DNA of 64,000 nt. Origin: Drosophila pseudoobscura. Its lineage: Eukaryota; Arthropoda; Insecta; Diptera; Drosophilidae. Within the stretch, counting starts at the first letter, position 1. Each line of letters opens with the position of its first letter. A program made the position numbers and the translations under genes. Of this stretch, positions 45,501 through 56,000 are shown piece by piece. The stretch is from positions 54,327,869 through 54,391,868 of the forward strand of contig NC_046683.1 of the NCBI RefSeq assembly GCF_009870125.1, read 5' to 3'. The notes beneath the pieces are model-generated. The model worked only from the letters and a program-made list of their open reading frames with translations. It did no database searches and was not told the DNA's origin.

Positions 45501-48500
45501 GAGCTAAACTCGGCTGGACCAGATTTGGCTGCTTTAAAATGAGCCTCATGTTGGCTTCTGGTGGGTCCCTGCGTGCCACCGCGCTATTCTGCAGCTTTAT
45601 CGCATTCGGACTGAACCGCAGGACACTCTCCCTATCCTCATTCACATCCAATGTGGCGTGCAGTATGTCCATTTCCTCCAGCTTCAAAATCTTTCCAATC
45701 GGCAACTCTTCCTCGGGCTCTCTGGTGTCCTGGCTCTTCTGCACCGGCGATTCTGGTGGCTTCTCCTCGACAGAGGGCCGTCTGCTGCAACCTCTGGAGT
45801 CGAAGAGAGCATTCAGCACTTGCTCTTCTAGCGACAGTTCTGTGAAGCTGCCCTCACCCATCGGATTTTCGGCGGCCAGTTGGGTTATAAAATCCACAGC
45901 AGAGAGTAATTTTGGAGCCGGAGCTGGAGCAGGACTATGAGGCGGTGACGGCACAGAGAGTGGAGATGGGGACGGTGATAAACTGACAAGAATAGGACTA
46001 ACTTCATCTGGGGTTTCGGGCACTTTACTTGGGGACACTTTGTCAGGAACTGGTGGCTTTTCCACCTGCTTAACCTGGTTGTGTATCTCTTTGGCCATCT
46101 CGGCGAGCTTCTCCCGCGACACCTTCAGCTTGTTGGCACTCAGAATCACCTTGGTCTTGGCGGCCTTGGATGAGCTGGGACTGGGATAGGCCTGCGCCCG
46201 TCGGGCCATCTCTGGCACTGGCCTCCCCTGAGGTCTGCCCTGTGCAGCAGCGCTAGGCAGGCGCAGATCACTCAAATCGATCTTCTCCTCGGGCGTCAGC
46301 ACCTTGTTCTCCAACACAATCAGCGGTGGCGATGGGGCCTTGTGGATCAGTGGCGCCTGCCACTGCGGCTGTGGCTGTGGTTCCTGAGGTTCCTGTGGTT
46401 CCTGCTGCCTGCTCAGCTGTTGCATGCTGGGCACGCACATGGCTCGATGCTTGGGCAACTGATTGACCAAATTCAGAAGCAGCGGCGGCTGCTTCGACCG
46501 TGCTGTCACATTCGCCTTGGCTATGGGCGACACAAAGACACTTGACGACATCCCTGACCCCAGGGCAGAGGATGGTGACACCTTTGGTGCCGTCATTGTG
46601 CCTGTTGATGTCTTTGGATGGTTCAGCGTGGTCGTGGTCGTGATCGTCGACTTGCCCTTGTTCAGAATCCGGTTCTTGATCAGGGTCTTGACATGCTGCG
46701 TCCGTTCGGCCACAATTTGTTCGGGTATCACTTTTTCAATGTAATTCGAGATGTTGGATCGCCTTTTTTTAGCTGGTGGAGCTGGTAATGGAAAACATAT
46801 GCACATTAGATATATATATATTTGAAAAGTTTACAATTTTAAAATATAAAAAGTCGCAAACCATGACCCACAGGAATGGGGGGGAGGGGGAGTGCAGACA
46901 CTGAAAAATACAAAACTCGCTCTCTCTCTCTCTTTTCGGACGAACCATCATCCATGCTGGGTTTTGAACCGGAGCCAAAAATTAGAGTCTCGTGATTGGC
47001 TCTCGCTCAGACGCCGCCCGCACATGTCCCAAAAACCCCATTTACACTGCACGCTAGCAGGTTATGCCATCGAAAGAATCTAGATAAAGGTGTCGCGAGT
47101 TTCACTTGACAGCATTATCCATATAAAGGTCTTAAAAAAAAGGGGGATAATTGAACAAAGAAGGATTCCTTGCCTTTGACATTAGACTCTCTCTAAAGTA
47201 CAGTCCCCACTCGAACGTAGTTCACACTCTTGAAACAACACTAGACCATGATGAAATTACAAGATATGCTTGCAATATATGCACACAATTTCATCATGCA
47301 CCAGACTAGACAAGAGCGTAGCGAGGGGGAGGAGTGGGAGAGTAGGTACTCCGTAAAAGCACTCGTTCCCTTTCTTGCGCACTCACACACACTAACACGC
47401 ACACAGACAGACCATGCTGGGTCTTGAACCCAGGCCAAAAAAAACCAGCCGTCTTCCGTGTGTGGCGTATCCTAGTCCCTAACCTCAATCGCGCAGCACT
47501 TTTACCGGCTAGACCATCGAAAGAATCTAAATAAATGCATCCAAACTTTCTGTTGAGGGGTGTCCACAAAGAGGGGATTCAAAAAAAAAATTAATTTAAC
47601 CTAGAAATACAGCGCAATAAATCATAATTAGTAAATTTTTATATTCATAAATAATTTACTAATTAATATGTATATCCAAACGATTTAGGCTGCATTTCTT
47701 GGTTCATATTTTTTATTTATTTATTATTAAAAAAATATATATATATATCTATTTTATGATATATGTACATATATATTTTTTTATTTCTTTTCAAAATATA
47801 ACCTAAAAAATCATTGGATTGGACTAATTTTATTGGACTTCTGTATCATTTACTCACTAAAAATAAAAAAAAAAATTATTTTATTTTTAGGGGATACTTT
47901 TCTATATTATTATTGTACAATTTTCTATGCAATTAGATTAACACTGCCGGATGATAAAGTAATTCCAAGCTTAAAGACCCGCCCCTTCAACAGCCTCGTC
48001 CGAAATTCGCCATTTTTATTCCTGTATTTGACATTTAGAAACAAGCAAAAATTTACAACAAAAAAAAACAAAAAGAGAGGAACAACAACTTTTTCTAAAC
48101 CATGATCCTGCTCGAACTCTCACACTCTTCAGATAAGGTCAGCTCCCGCATTGATTGAGGCGTCACCTCAAGCAGCAGTGCCACGGATGTAGCGTTTTAC
48201 GGTGCGTCCCAAACAGAGATACGAGTCAAATATTTGTTATGGGAATGGTAAAAATCATTCGATGCGACTAAGGGGCTTTCATCAATGAACAGCTGTTTGG
48301 GGGGATTTTTCTCTTACCTGATTTTTGCTTTTGTTCAATTGAGGCGGCTGCGACTGCAGCGACGGCAGTGGGCTTCGCCCCTGTTGACTGCGCAGTTGAT
48401 GTTGTTGCAACAGTAGAAGCAGCAGTAGCGGTAGCAGGAGCTGAAAAAGGGATCGATGTGGGCATTGCGGATGTGGTTTGCTTTCGCAAGGCTTCCGCCA

Positions 48501-48696
48501 GCTTTATGTCCAAGCCGGACTGCTGAAGTTTGTTGAAATCCAAAGGTATTCTTTTGATAATGCGTTTGGGCAGAGTTGCACTTCCCACAGCTGGCGACTG
48601 CGACGGAGGCGTCGGCAGCGACAGAACTTTGCTGCTGGGACTTGCATGGTTAGGATCGGCCATTTTCGGCGGTGGACCCAATCCCGGATCATTCAT
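39575..48696 (-). CDS. TFIIIC110/GTF3C2-like protein with AT-hooks and duplicated C2H2 fingers
   Basis: Ten coding exons: 48696-48318, 46781-42868, 42808-41937, 41872-41571, 41505-41451, 41390-41200, 41137-40653, 40580-40424, 40361-40155 and 40092-39575, giving 2,359 aa with all phases matching. The first 1,150 residues are disordered and Pro/Ser/Glu-rich with a 15-residue tandem repeat. Then come three AT-hook cores (PRGRPKK, KRGRK, KRGRPKQ), two copies of a C2H2 zinc-finger module, an acidic/basic linker, and a C-terminal WD-type domain (e.g. FLATGYFRGNVAFWDIS, WLAIGSSTRKLWIYDI). GTF3C2, the 110-kDa subunit of Pol III factor TFIIIC, binds B-box DNA as part of the complex and combines AT-hook-type basic regions with WD repeats; it is only about 900 aa in humans. 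The extra length here lies N-terminally. From memory the fly gene may be CG10979. Intron 1 holds tRNA-like units. Confidence 0.75.
45155..45470 (-). repeat. 45-bp coding minisatellite (15-residue repeat)
   Basis: Seven to eight tandem units of 45 bp within exon 2 of the TFIIIC-like gene, encoding variants of KDVAGMAEKTAREMS. Some neighbouring units differ by only a few bases, implying recent expansion or gene conversion. Length is in frame, so copy-number change would not break the protein. Confidence 0.85.
46951..47080 (-). ncRNA. tRNA-like Pol III-type unit 1
   Basis: On the minus strand: GATTCTTTCGATGG, an A-box-like region (ATAACCTGCTAGCG), about 90 bases, then a B-box match GGTTCAAAACC (46960-46970) and CCAGCATGG. 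A run of four Ts follows at 46912-46915. It is not a foldable canonical tRNA. It may be a tRNA-derived repeat or a decayed pseudogene; transcription is not shown. Confidence 0.4.
47411..47527 (-). ncRNA. tRNA-like Pol III-type unit 2
   Basis: The better-preserved copy: GATTCTTTCGATGG, A-box-like TAGCCGGTAAAAG, about 60 bases, then B box GGTTCAAGACC (47420-47430) inside CTGGGTTCAAGACCCAG, a plausible T-arm with a 5-bp stem. TTTT lies about 60 bases downstream (47354-47357). The spacing between boxes is longer than in a normal tRNA, and no acceptor stem was found. Confidence 0.45.
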
Positions 48697-49718
48697 TTTC
48701 ACGAATTCACTCAGGACACTGCTATGTACTTTGCAACTGGCTGTTTAGGTGTAATTTTCGCAACAACACTGAGTTCTTACACCAACGGCATGTGCACGCC
48801 TATCCCTGAATAGTTTCTGCCGCCGTTTAGGCACATCCGCCACTTGAACTTGGCCAAAATGCGATAGCTTTTGGTGCACAGAACAGACTTTACGATAACG
48901 CTTTTAATTCAACAATTGTTCACGTTCTGACGAAATTATTCAACTTTTAAAGGAAAATAGACACGAAAACTCAAGCATGCAGTGTGCAGCATGCTGCAAA
49001 CACGGTCTGACCCTCATAAATATACCGTCTCATTTTAAAAATATACCGTAAATATACTGACGAATTCAAGTTCTATATTCCTCGACTTTTACATTCAGTG
49101 GAATATTACTGGCTTGCTGGGACCCTCAGCTCTGAACTCATAGTTTTATCCAATTATGAAATCAATTTCCAACAAGACTGGTTAAATTGAGGTTCACATC
49201 TTAAAACAATTGTTTATAAAGTAGGTTTTCGCAAAAAAAATGTTTACACGAAATTAATTTTCATACATGCTAACTACTCTTTAACTACACGTTTACTACA
49301 TACTAACTACATTCCTATGTAATTACCAAAAGCGACACCTGAAGGGGAATTGTGTACGTCTCGAAAATTGTTGGACGTTTTTTTCATATAAGCGCCTGTA
49401 TGAAAAACCTCCGTTATCCACTTTTTGAAATGCGTTTTTTCCGAAATGTAAAAAAAAAGTGATATTTTAATGGCAAATGTTCAGGAATAGGACAAGAGGG
49501 TGACTCCATAAGGCGTCTTAAAATATACTGAAATCTACTAGAAAATACTATAAAAATTAAAAACTTGCAAGGTGTATGAGCAAGACATGGTGGCAAGAAA
49601 ATCAGTGTGACCGCTCACTTACTTCCTTCACCAGCACTACTTTTCTGTACAACCACAACAATTTTCGGTGGCTGGAAAGCAATTTTTCCGGGCTTTCGTG
49701 CTAAAAAAAACTTAAAAT
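48697..49718. promoter_or_regulatory. Divergent promoter region of the TFIIIC-like gene and Sf3a2
   Basis: About 1 kb between the two start codons. Toward the TFIIIC-like gene it carries module copy C (49002-49140). Toward Sf3a2 it carries degenerate AAAATATACT repeats (49515-49558) and a Motif 1 match in reverse (AGTGTGACC at 49604-49612), about 110 bases before the Sf3a2 ATG. No TATA box was seen for either gene. Confidence 0.55.
49002..49140 (-). promoter_or_regulatory. Promoter-proximal repeat module, copy C
   Basis: On the minus strand: CAGAGCTGAGGGTC, CCAGTAATATTCC, GAGGAATAT, AGAACTTGAATTCGTC, AGTATATTTACGGTATATTT, AAAATGAGACGGTATATTT and GAGGGTCAGACCG, in the same order as upstream of Atg1. 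It ends about 300 bases before the ATG of the TFIIIC-like gene. Confidence 0.65.
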
Positions 49719-50501
49719 ATGGACTTTCAAAATCGTGCCGGTGGCAAAACCGGCAGCGGTGGCGTTGCCTCCTGGTCGGAGACCAACCGCGACCGCAAGG
49801 AGCGCCTGCGGCAGCTGGCCCTCGAGACTATCGACCTGAACAAGGATCCGTACTTCATGAAGAACCATCTGGGCTCGTACGAGTGCAAACTGTGCCTGAC
49901 GCTGCACAACAACGAAGGTAGCTACCTGGCCCACACTCAGGGAAAGAAGCATCAGGAGAATCTAGCACGGCGCGCCGCCAAAGAGGCCAAGGAGGCGCCC
50001 TCCTCGCTTCTGGCCCCGGAAAAGCCGCGCGTTGAGCCCAAGAAATTTGTGAAAATCGGCCGTCCCGGCTACCGGGTGACCAAGCAGCGTGAGCCGAGCA
50101 ATGGCCAGCAGTCGCTGCTCTTCCAGATCGACTATCCCGAGATAACCGAGGCCATTGTGCCGCGCCATCGCTTCATGTCGGCCTACGAGCAGAAGATCGA
50201 GCCCCCAGACCGCAAATGGCAGTATCTGTTGTTTGCCTCCGAACCGTACGAGACGATCGGCTTCAAGGTGCCGTCCCGTGAGGTGGAGAAGAGCGAGGGC
50301 AAGTTCTGGACGCACTGGAACCGCGACACGAAACAGTTCTTCCTGCAGTTTGCCTTCAAGTTTGAGCCCAAGATTTTGCCGCCACCGCCCCCGAATCTAC
50401 ACCGAGCCATGGGTCCACCCGCTGGTTTCCCAATCCCAGGACCCCCACGTCCGGCCATGCATCCCATGTTCAACGGAGTGCCGCCACCACCACCCATGTA
50501 A
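49719..50501 (+). CDS. Sf3a2: Splicing factor 3A subunit 2 (SF3A66/Prp11)
   Basis: Single exon, 260 aa. It matches SF3A2 from the first residues (MDFQNRAGGKTGSGG). The N-terminal region carries the matrin-type C2H2 zinc finger (YECKLCLTLHNNEGSYLAHTQGKKH, about residues 52-76), followed by the conserved PRP11 domain (GRPGYRVTKQ... PPDRKWQYLLFASEPYETIGFKVPSREV). SF3A2 is part of the U2 snRNP SF3a complex that helps fix U2 at the branch point. The Pro-rich C-terminus (PPPPPN...GVPPPPPM) is much shorter than the long proline repeat tail of human SF3A2 (464 aa). It is convergent with Sap130, with about 265 bases between stops. Confidence 0.93.
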   Translation: MDFQNRAGGKTGSGGVASWSETNRDRKERLRQLALETIDLNKDPYFMKNHLGSYECKLCLTLHNNEGSYLAHTQGKKHQENLARRAAKEAKEAPSSLLAPEKPRVEPKKFVKIGRPGYRVTKQREPSNGQQSLLFQIDYPEITEAIVPRHRFMSAYEQKIEPPDRKWQYLLFASEPYETIGFKVPSREVEKSEGKFWTHWNRDTKQFFLQFAFKFEPKILPPPPPNLHRAMGPPAGFPIPGPPRPAMHPMFNGVPPPPPM

Positions 50502-50517
50502 AACGTTCAGAATTTTC

Positions 50518-50523
50518 AATAAA
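50518..50523 (+). terminator. Poly(A) signal of Sf3a2
   Basis: AATAAA 17 bases after the TAA stop, giving a very short 3'UTR. Confidence 0.75.
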
Positions 50524-50767
50524 CCTTTTTACATACGCGAGTGTTTTATGTATTTTCTTTTGTGCTTAAGAAATTAAAAAAATATTTGAATTTTGCTTAA
50601 GAATTCTCCCTTTTTTTGTGTGTGGCTCCTGCTCACCGTTTTGTAAAAGCGTTTTGTCTTACAAATTGATTCTTCGATTAAATATACTTATAAATACATA
50701 TATATATAAATGTACATCTACAAATAGCAACAGATCCCCTTCGATTCCATCCAGAAACTTCATTCGT

Positions 50768-53700
50768 TTAGATTTTATCGCGCTTCTTGAAATTGCGCTT
50801 CGAGGCGCAGCGATTTATGATGTCCGAGACATGAGGTTTGTGCTCAAAGATTTTCATCAGCTGATTCTGTGACTCGTTGATGCCTTCGGTGATGATCTTG
50901 CTGCGCTGTATGTTACCCTGGAAGATCAAGCAGAGTAGCAGTTTAGTAACCATGCCTCCGTCCGACTGCGGCGCATTTACCTTCAGCAGCTCACTGACTC
51001 GCTCCATTTCGCTATTCTTCTCCTTGTTCTTTTCAAGCTCCTTCAGCATGGTCTCCAGTTTGGTCATGCTGAACGTCTCGGATTCGTTCTAAAAGAAAAC
51101 AAAGAAAGAACATTTACTTAGGGGGATAATTCAGATGCAAGTTTGAGTCTAGTTGTCGCACCAAATCCTCCATTTGGGAGCGCAAATGATGCAGCTTCCA
51201 GCCATTGATTTTCCCCTGAACATTTGGCTGATTGGCCAGATCAATGATCGAAGCGCCTCGCTCCTCGCGCGGCTTTACATCCGTATAGCGATGGAAATGA
51301 TTGTTGGCCAGCTTATGGGTGGGCTTGTATGTCTGAAAAAGGATCAAATATGAATTGCAGTCTGTCCCTCAAGAGTCCCTCAAATGTCGGGCTTACATTC
51401 AGCAGCGAACAATTGCGTGGACGTCGCAGGACAAAATCCACGGGATTTGCATTCTCCTTATTCCCTGCCACTGCGGGCGCACTTGTGCGATGATTGATGT
51501 CTCCCGAAGTGCTGCTGCTGCTGTTGGGCGCTACGCTGGGCCCCGCAGAGGCTGCCACCAGCAGGCCGCCGTTGTTGTGCTTCTGCATGTACGATGCGGC
51601 GCTGGCTGCCGCCGGCTCTGCGGTTGGTGGCGGCAGCGACAGAGAGGCCTGACTCTGGGTCGAGTGCTGGCTGTCATTGCTGTGGAATTGGGTTGATTTT
51701 AGATTGGGACACAGATACATAGATCCAATATTAGCTTACGTTGAACGTCGCGGCTTCTTTCTCGCAGAGCAATCGTAGCTGGAACTGGAGCTGCTGCCCG
51801 TGCCATTCATTCGTCCAGCTGCCGCTGCCTGCTGCTGCTGCTGCAGTTGTGCTGCTGATCCCAGATGCCCCAGGAGACCTGACTGCTGTGACAGCTGCTG
51901 CTGCTGCTGTGGCGTTGGTGCTTGGACATCCACAAAGGCGCTCGCACCGCCGCGTGAGCCCAACGAGGCATGGGCCAGGGTCTGCTGCATCGACTGATGA
52001 GCGTACAACTGGAAAAGAGGCAAAAGCATATATAGAATTACAGATCCAGCATTGAATATTCAACTGTTACCTCATTTATGGGATTAAAATGCGTGGAATT
52101 GTCGCGACCGCTGGGCACAGCACCCGCTGCTTGGGGATCCCCAATCCGGTCCTGCAGCTGCTGCTGATCGACGCCTGGCGAAGAATTAGCCGACACTGTG
52201 GTGGAGCCATCCGAGGAGGCGGGCGACTCGCCGCGTAAATTTCTAACCGCTGCCGCTGCTGCCACTGCCGCTGGGGGCACACGTTCGCGCTCTTTTTTGG
52301 CCAGGGCCTCCACAGTCAGAGCGGAGCTGGCGACGGCCACCGACGAGGCCACCGACACGGAAACGGGCTGCAAATTGAATGTGGAGCCAGAGGCCGAGAC
52401 GATATTGGGTCCACTCGTGTTACTGGCCATCGAGAGGAGCGTGGGTCCCAGATTCTTGGCTGCGCGAATGGGCGATCCGTCGGCCACCCGCTTCCCCATG
52501 AAGCTGGATACGAGTGTGCCGCCACCGCCGCCGCCAACAGGTCCGCTGATCGTTGCCGGTTGGCTGGTAACCCCGCCCGTGGTCACCTTGACGGACGTGT
52601 GCAGCGGTATGACCATGTGCTGGGGTGGTGCACTGCTCCCTCCCGCCGGTATAATCAGCTGCTGATGGCCAATGGTGCGTGTGGCGCCGGTGGCTCCTCC
52701 AACCGTCGCTCCCGATGGCAGCACCGTGAATGTTGCCTGCGATCCCGGTCCGCCAGCACCCACTCCCACACCCACACCGACACCCATTGGGGCATGGCTG
52801 GCAAAGGGCAACGATGATACGGACAGGCTGCCGCCGGCACTGCTCACCAGCTGCGCCTGCGACTGAGTGCTCTGCGTGAGGGTTGTTGTGGTCAGCGAGA
52901 GGACGCCCGTGGAGGCCGAGGCGGGCATCGATTCGTAGTAGATTGTGGCAGAGCTGCCCTTGTCATCGATCTGTGGAAATGAAACTCTCGTTTGAGGCCA
53001 GGGAATCCAATCCTCCTCCAGCAAGCACTCACCTTCATCAGTTGGCTTTGGGAGGCCACCACGGGGTTCCAGGCACGCGGGAATCCCGTCACCGTTGTCC
53101 CGCCCTGACCAACGCTTCCATCCGATCCCATCCCCCCACCCGCTGCCACGGCGGGGGTCATCATCATTTTGCCCACGGTGATGCCGCTGGCATTCTTAAT
53201 GGGCGTTAGCGTGCCCGTGAGGCCTCCTCCTCTTCCACTGATTGTCAGTGGCAGGACTGTGGCGCCGCCCGCCGCTGCTGTGGCCTGGCCGCCGACGGAA
53301 TTCGGGTTCACGACGCTGGCCGAAACACTTGGCACGGGCACAGCCTGTATGCTGGCGACGCCCACGCCCTGTGGCGTCATGGTGGGTGCCCCTCCTCCTA
53401 CCCCGGGAGTTGAGAGTTTGCCAATCGGATTCAATTGCGTGATCGTGAGCGATGGCTGCACCTTTGCCGTCATAGTTACGGGCGGACGAATGCCTGCAAA
53501 GGATTTGGGTTTGAAATTGATTCGCTTATACGTTGTGGCGTCACTAGCTTCGGTCTTACCCATCTTGGCGGCAGCCGAGGTGCTCATGAGGAAGGGCTGC
53601 AGCATTACATTGCCCGCCAGGCGGGCGCCCGCCCCGATAATCTGCTGTGTGGCCCCCGGTCCAGGCTGCTGCAGCTGTATGATACGCGTTGGCATATTGG

Positions 53701-55573
53701 TGGTCAGGGCCGTTCCTCCCAGGCCTGGACCACGTCCCGGTCCCACTGTCGCTCCCCCCGACACGCTCACGGGCGTCTGTGAGGCCGTGACGCTGGCATT
53801 GAGCTGTGGCATACTGGGCGCGCGAATGCTGATGCTTGTCGTATTCAGTTTGGTGGCCGGGAAACTCTTGCCCAGCGGTATGGGCCGCACCTGGCGAGGG
53901 GTGACTGTGGTGCCGCCTGGCGTTGTGGTGGTCACGACTCCTCCAGCCGTGGGTGTCGTCACAGCGAAGCGTGGATTGAATTGCTGGCCCGGTTGGGGAT
54001 TGACGTTGGGGCCACCCGCCGACATATTCGAGGAGTAGACTAGGGTGGCCTGATGCTGCCGCGGAGGCAAAACAGTGGCCACATATGCCTGGGGACCTCC
54101 TCCCGGCCCGCCCGTTGCCTGCTGCTGTCCCAGAGGCTGGGCAGCGGAGACGGAAAGAGCTGCAAAGATCGGAGCACGGATTAGAGCGGGAGGTTCGAGG
54201 AAAGGCTTGAATTCGTCTTACCTGTTGGCGCCTGGACTCCGGTCGTGACCACACTGGCACTACTTACCCCCGCCGAGGTGGTGATTATCCTCTGGCGAGG
54301 CGGATGGATGGCACGAATGAGCTGCATCTGCCCGGTGGTGCTCTGCATCCAGGCCGCGTTATTGCTTGACGAGATCACTGTTGATGACTGCTGCGAGGAC
54401 ACGGCCACGCCGCTGCGGCTAACCGTTGCCGCTGTGCCGCGCACAAATCCCCCCGTTGTGCTCAGCCCAGTGGGAGCTGTGGGCGTCACCGTGGCCGAGC
54501 CGGTGGATGTCGTCCGTAGCGGTGTGACCAGACGTTGGCCGGCAGTCAAGCCCAGGCCCATGCCTCCCATCTGCGTGGCCGTGACACTGGCCCGCGGCAG
54601 ATAGGTGGCCTGCGTGACTGGCCGCGTGACGGTGATGGAGGCATTGGAGACGCTACGCGCCGGAGCCGCTGGTATGGCCGTGATCTGAGTGCGGCCCGTG
54701 GCCGTGACATTCTCCAGCTGCTTGATCATGGGCATGACGACACGCACCTGTGTGGACTGGCCACCGGCGCCAATGGCCCGTATGGAGGCCGCCGTGGTGG
54801 ACTGTCCTGTGTTCAGGGCAATCGGAGTGGCGCCCAGCGATGTCTGTTGCACGGTATTGGCGGCTACCTTGATGGTGCCGCCGCTAAGAATGGGTGTCCC
54901 GGTGATGGAGATGCCCCCAACGCCGACGTTCAATCCCCCGACATCGGTCTTCACGTGGGTGATCTTTGCGGCCACCGTTGAGTGTGCTGCGGAGGGCAAA
55001 TGGGGGGGCAATGAGTATTTGTTTATGACGCCGCGCAGATGCAGGGGCGGATGTGTGTGCGATACCAAGGATGAGGCAGCTGCTGCTGATAATGATAATG
55101 ATGTTGTTGTTGTTGATGACGATGATGATGCATGGGGCTGCAGGTGTGTGCGTATTTTAATGGTTTTCAATGGGGCTGCTGTGTGTGAATTGAATTTAAT
55201 TGATTTTGTGCAATTTTAGTTGAAATGTTTTTCCATTTAACATTTATCGATTGACGAGGGCGCGAGAACAACAAGACAGTAACAGAAACAGAGAGAGAGA
55301 GAGATAGAGAGAGAGACAGAAATACACAACATACACACAACAGTTATGTACAGCAACAGCATTTGCTGAGAAAGTGAGGCACAAAAGAGAATACGAAACA
55401 AACACTGCGCACAATACACACACGCACACAACCGATGCACGGCCCAATATATGAATGTACATATGTACATATATGTAGATGATATCGTTGCACATACCTG
55501 ATGGGGCAGGAGCTGTACCTCCGCCGCTGCCCGTTCCCGCACCTCCCGCGCCGCCTTCACTCGACGCACTCAT
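50768..55573 (-). CDS. Sap130: Sin3-associated protein SAP130
   Basis: Nine coding exons: 55573-55498, 55178-54222, 54159-53033, 52970-52071, 52008-51740, 51679-51397, 51332-51162, 51088-50981 and 50917-50768, giving 1,346 aa in frame. Most of the protein is low-complexity Thr/Val/Gly/Gln/Ala-rich, with His and polyQ runs. The C-terminus matches SAP130: the LANNHFHRYTDVKPREER block, a coiled coil (KLETMLKELEKNKEK) and GNIQRSKIITEGINESQNQL. SAP130 is a subunit of the Sin3-HDAC corepressor, and its C-terminus is the part that contacts the complex. Exon 7 uses a weak donor, GTGCGA; reading through it gives a stop 16 codons later. It is the only choice that keeps frame with a normal-sized intron (71 bases). 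No canonical AATAAA was found after the stop. Confidence 0.9.
55287..55320. repeat. (GA)n microsatellite in Sap130 intron 1
   Basis: A GA run in the 319-base intron between exons 1 and 2. Confidence 0.85.
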
Positions 55574-56000
55574 GTTTCTTATTCGAATACCTGCAAGAAG
55601 CAACAAAAATGCATTCAGTCAGATGCCAGTTACACGTTCTACATGCTACATGCTTCTCTGCCTCTTATCTATTCGCTATGTATCCATTTTTTCTTTACAC
55701 GCACGCACTCATACACAAAAACAGCGCCAAAACGAAGGCGGCTGTTTCGGGATAGTTGTTTAAATACTTGCCTTTTTCGTGGGTTTTAGCGCACGGTCTG
55801 CCGCTTGAATTGTATTTAACTATTTCTGCGTAAAATCTGATAGCCGAACAAGTTTTCTTTATATTTTCTTTCTTCTTCTCTTCTTTTTTCTTCTTCTCTT
55901 TTTTCCCAGCCCTGGAAATCTAGCGTGACCGTTTACGGTCTTATACTTTTCGGTATATTTTGACGTCGAAATGGAGGTGAACGTTAAAAAAAAACTTTAT
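55574..56000 (-). promoter_or_regulatory. Sap130 5'UTR and promoter
   Basis: Upstream of the ATG lies a Motif 1-like element, GGTCACGCTA, on the minus strand (55921-55930), preceded by ACCGTAAAC and AAATATACCG. A strong purine tract (minus strand) follows to about 55860. This arrangement is typical of TATA-less Drosophila housekeeping promoters. The precise start site was not determined. Confidence 0.5.

Larger units (their letters stand above)
46782..48317. other. Intron 1 of the TFIIIC-like gene
   Basis: A 1.5-kb intron with a GTAAGA donor and CCAG acceptor on the minus strand. It contains two tRNA-like units (46951-47080 and 47411-47527) and an AT-rich block at 47580-47900. No exon was seen. 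Confidence 0.6.

Noticed and set aside
42068-46744. Many plus-strand frames opposite the TFIIIC-like gene
   Set aside because: Shadows of a 3.9-kb coding exon. The repetitive ones at 45039-45507 simply reflect the 45-bp minisatellite.
47411-47527. Functional tRNA gene
   Set aside because: The B box and T-arm-like stem are present, but the A-to-B distance is too long and no acceptor stem or anticodon arm could be folded. Reported only as a tRNA-like unit.
52198-55219. Plus-strand frames opposite Sap130
   Set aside because: The minus-strand exons join in phase and match the SAP130 C-terminus; the plus frames are compositional artefacts.
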